From: Paracoccaceae bacterium
Lineage (GTDB): Bacteria; Pseudomonadota; Alphaproteobacteria; Rhodobacterales; Rhodobacteraceae
DNA length: 55,524 nt
Direction: 5' to 3'
Assembly (NCBI GenBank): GCA_017852835.1
Contig: JAFMKS010000004.1
Coordinates: 19,513 to 75,036, forward strand
In this document: piece after piece, positions 53,877 to 55,524 of the stretch
How positions within the stretch are numbered: position 1 is the stretch's first letter
Layout of the letters: each line of letters starts with the position of its first letter
Position numbers and translations under genes: made by a program
The notes under the pieces: generated by a model
Database searches by the model: none
Told to the model about the DNA's origin: nothing
The model's input: the letters and a program-made list of their open reading frames with translations, nothing else

Positions 53877-55241
53877 ATGACCACATTTGCTGATTTGGAG
53901 CTAAATCCAAAGATTTTGAAGGCCATCACTGAGGCTGGATATGAAACCCCGACCCCAATCCAAACAGGCGCGATTCCCGCCGCACTAAAGGGTAAGGATG
54001 TTTTGGGCATCGCCCAAACGGGTACCGGGAAAACCGCAAGCTTTACATTGCCAATGATCCACATGCTGGCGCGTGGACGTGCCCGTGCACGCATGCCGCG
54101 GTCGTTGGTATTGTGCCCAACCCGTGAATTGGCGGCCCAAGTTGCCGAAAACTTTGACACCTATTCCAAACATTTGAAACTGACCAAGGCGCTGTTGATT
54201 GGTGGGGTCAGCTTTAAAGATCAGGATGCGTTAATCGACAAAGGTGTTGATGTTTTGATCGCGACACCTGGTCGACTTCTTGATCATTTTGAACGTGGGA
54301 AACTGTTGCTGACTGGCGTGCAAGTCATGGTGGTTGATGAGGCAGACCGTATGCTGGATATGGGATTTATTCCCGATATCGAACGCATCTTTGGCCTGAC
54401 ACCGTTCACACGTCAAACGCTGTTTTTCTCAGCCACAATGGCGCCAGAAATTGAGCGGATCACAAATACTTTCCTATCGGCCCCCGAACGCATCGAAGTG
54501 GCCCGTCAGGCCACCGCGTCCGAAAACATTTCACAAAGTGTTGTGATGTTCAAAGGCACCCGCAAGGATCGTGAAGGGTCACAAAAACGCCAGTTGTTGC
54601 GCGCCATGATTGATCAGGAGGGCGACGCACTGACCAATGCAATCATCTTTTGTAATCGCAAAACCGATGTGGATATCTGTGCAAAGTCGCTGAATAAATA
54701 CGGCTATCAGGCGGCGCCAATTCATGGGGACTTGGATCAGGCGCAGCGCATGAAAACCCTGGATGATTACCGCGAAGGACGTTTGAAATTCCTTGTCGCA
54801 TCGGATGTGGCCGCACGGGGTTTGGATATTCCGTCGGTCAGCCACGTGTTCAACTTTGACGTACCTGGTCACGCCGAAGATTACGTGCACCGCATTGGCC
54901 GTACTGGCCGCGCGGGCCGTTCAGGCAGCGCATTCATGATCTGCGCAAAACGTGACGAAAAAGCATTCGCCGCAGTCGAGGCATTGATCCAAAAGGAAAT
55001 CACGCGTCTGGATATTCCTGCGGCCCTTTTGGAAGAATGGGCACCCAAGAAAAAACCCGCACGCGAAAAGCCATCTGAACCCGTGCAAACAAGCGAGCCA
55101 AAGCCCGACCCAAGCGAAAAGCCCGCTCAGCAAAACCGACGCCGCCGCGATCGGCGCGGGAATGACAATACGGTTGTCGGCATGGGAGATCACATGCCAA
55201 GCTTTATTGCGCTCAGCTTTGAGGAACGCCGCGCCAGCTAA
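53877..55241 (+). CDS. DEAD-box RNA helicase (RhlE-like)
   Basis: The 454-residue product has all DEAD-box motifs in order: Q motif region YETPTPIQTGAIPAALKGKD, motif I AQTGTGKTASFTLPM, PTRELAAQV, ATPGRLLD, motif II VVDEADRMLD, SAT, and helicase C motifs IIFCNRKTDVDICAK, VASDVAARGLDIPSVSHV and HRIGRTGRAG. A basic, Pro/Lys/Arg-rich C-terminal extension (about residues 380-450) may bind RNA, as in RhlE proteins, which assist ribosome assembly and mRNA turnover. ATG 53877 follows AACGGATACAC. An unassigned 141-base gap precedes it. Confidence 0.95.
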   Translation: MTTFADLELNPKILKAITEAGYETPTPIQTGAIPAALKGKDVLGIAQTGTGKTASFTLPMIHMLARGRARARMPRSLVLCPTRELAAQVAENFDTYSKHLKLTKALLIGGVSFKDQDALIDKGVDVLIATPGRLLDHFERGKLLLTGVQVMVVDEADRMLDMGFIPDIERIFGLTPFTRQTLFFSATMAPEIERITNTFLSAPERIEVARQATASENISQSVVMFKGTRKDREGSQKRQLLRAMIDQEGDALTNAIIFCNRKTDVDICAKSLNKYGYQAAPIHGDLDQAQRMKTLDDYREGRLKFLVASDVAARGLDIPSVSHVFNFDVPGHAEDYVHRIGRTGRAGRSGSAFMICAKRDEKAFAAVEALIQKEITRLDIPAALLEEWAPKKKPAREKPSEPVQTSEPKPDPSEKPAQQNRRRRDRRGNDNTVVGMGDHMPSFIALSFEERRAS

Positions 55242-55260
55242 TTTAGCACGTCTTTTCCTG

Positions 55261-55286
55261 TGTTTGATCAAGGTTCTGATCAAACA
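55261..55286. promoter_or_regulatory. Perfect palindrome before the MarR gene, candidate operator
   Basis: TGTTTGATCA (55261-55270), six bases, TGATCAAACA (55277-55286): a perfect 10-base inverted repeat 10 bases before the MarR start codon. MarR proteins usually bind such dyads in their own promoter. The right arm is followed by AAGGG-like ribosome-binding sequence, so as RNA the hairpin could also affect initiation. Confidence 0.55.
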
Positions 55287-55296
55287 AGGGTTCACC

Positions 55297-55524
55297 ATGA
55301 ACGCCAGAATGCAAATTTCGATGGCGATGCAACTTTCCAGTGAACTGGGGCGCATGACGCAAAGTTACAATACGCGCTTGGCGCAATTGCTGCGTTCGCA
55401 TGACGTGACCTATCCGCAATATGCGGTTTTGGATCATATTATGCGCAACGGGACCAAGGCGGAAACCATCAGTCAAATTTCCGACGCGGTCGAGGTTTTA
55501 CAACCTGCGGTTACCAAAATCGCG
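55297..55524 (+). CDS. MarR-family transcriptional regulator, N-terminal part (cut by window edge)
   Basis: The frame is open from ATG 55297 to the right edge (76 codons). It reads as a MarR winged-helix protein: MNARMQISMAMQLSSELGRM, an N-terminal dimer helix, HDVTYPQYAVLDHIMRNGTK and AETISQISDAVEVLQPAVTK, the helix-turn-helix and start of the recognition helix. MarR repressors often respond to phenolic or other small ligands. A 10-base palindrome just upstream is the likely self-regulatory site. Nothing can be said on the effector or on the lost C-terminus. The DEAD-box gene ends 55 bases before. Confidence 0.78.
   Translation, partial: MNARMQISMAMQLSSELGRMTQSYNTRLAQLLRSHDVTYPQYAVLDHIMRNGTKAETISQISDAVEVLQPAVTKIA

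Overview
The window is a bacterial chromosomal segment, most likely from the alphaproteobacterial order Rhodobacterales (Roseobacter-like, with a lower G+C than is usual there; roughly half G+C by eye). This rests on recognisable family sequences and gene orders rather than any search: Lrp-cysG-DUF2849-nitrite/sulfite reductase-cysH-DUF934-ferredoxin reductase, tatA-tatB-tatC next to a DUF815 ATPase, a LysM/LytM lipoprotein, pcm and surE, a bpt leucyltransferase gene behind DUF2852 and RDD genes, a Hint protein of a type common in Rhodobacteraceae, and LacI-type GTTAnCGnTAAC operators before central carbon genes.

Layout. 1-2.3 kb: dead CPA1 Na+/H+ antiporter, Fur-family regulator, EamA transporter. 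2.3-8.8 kb: enolase, a broken RTX/surface-protein gene, a PIN protein, an RlmI-like rRNA methyltransferase, and the Entner-Doudoroff pair edd-eda. 8.9-17.9 kb: small conserved protein, glnE, YbaK-type deacylase, wrecked DUF2852/RDD locus, bpt, two Fe-S assembly proteins, a 2-oxoglutarate oxygenase, tpiA, a cytochrome P450. 17.9-23.9 kb: assimilatory sulfur operon with its Lrp-type regulator. 24.0-28.8 kb: infC with an apparent ATA start, then a minus-strand operon of CO-dehydrogenase-type accessory genes (coxD, coxE, xdhC/coxF, molybdopterin-binding protein) without structural genes in view. 29-34 kb: glycosyltransferase remnant, pyrC-pyrE, dnaB behind a perfect DnaA box, two broken accessory genes. 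34.2-41.2 kb: a tightly packed run alr-mlaE-mlaF-membrane protein-pqiA-radA-cvpA-purF. 41.2-49.9 kb: broken DUF2199 gene, SDR, surE-pcm-LysM/LytM lipoprotein, convergent DUF815 ATPase and tatABC, an orphan ABC ATPase, a second SDR. 50-55.5 kb: broken Hint-domain gene, prfC, broken glycosyltransferase, DEAD-box helicase, and the start of a MarR regulator cut by the window edge.

The strongest genome-level signal is the contrast between intact housekeeping genes and at least nine clearly broken accessory genes (in-frame TAG/TAA stops, one-base shifts often at A or G runs, and one apparent deletion fusing two genes). The broken set is enriched in surface, secreted, ion-transport and accessory proteins, which fits recent or ongoing gene loss. 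I saw no tRNA, rRNA, CRISPR array, IS element or prophage. I did not find a convincing new multi-gene system; the most informative regulatory observations are the paired LacI-type operators before eno and edd, the non-canonical infC start, and a palindrome lying over the translation-start region of the MarR gene.
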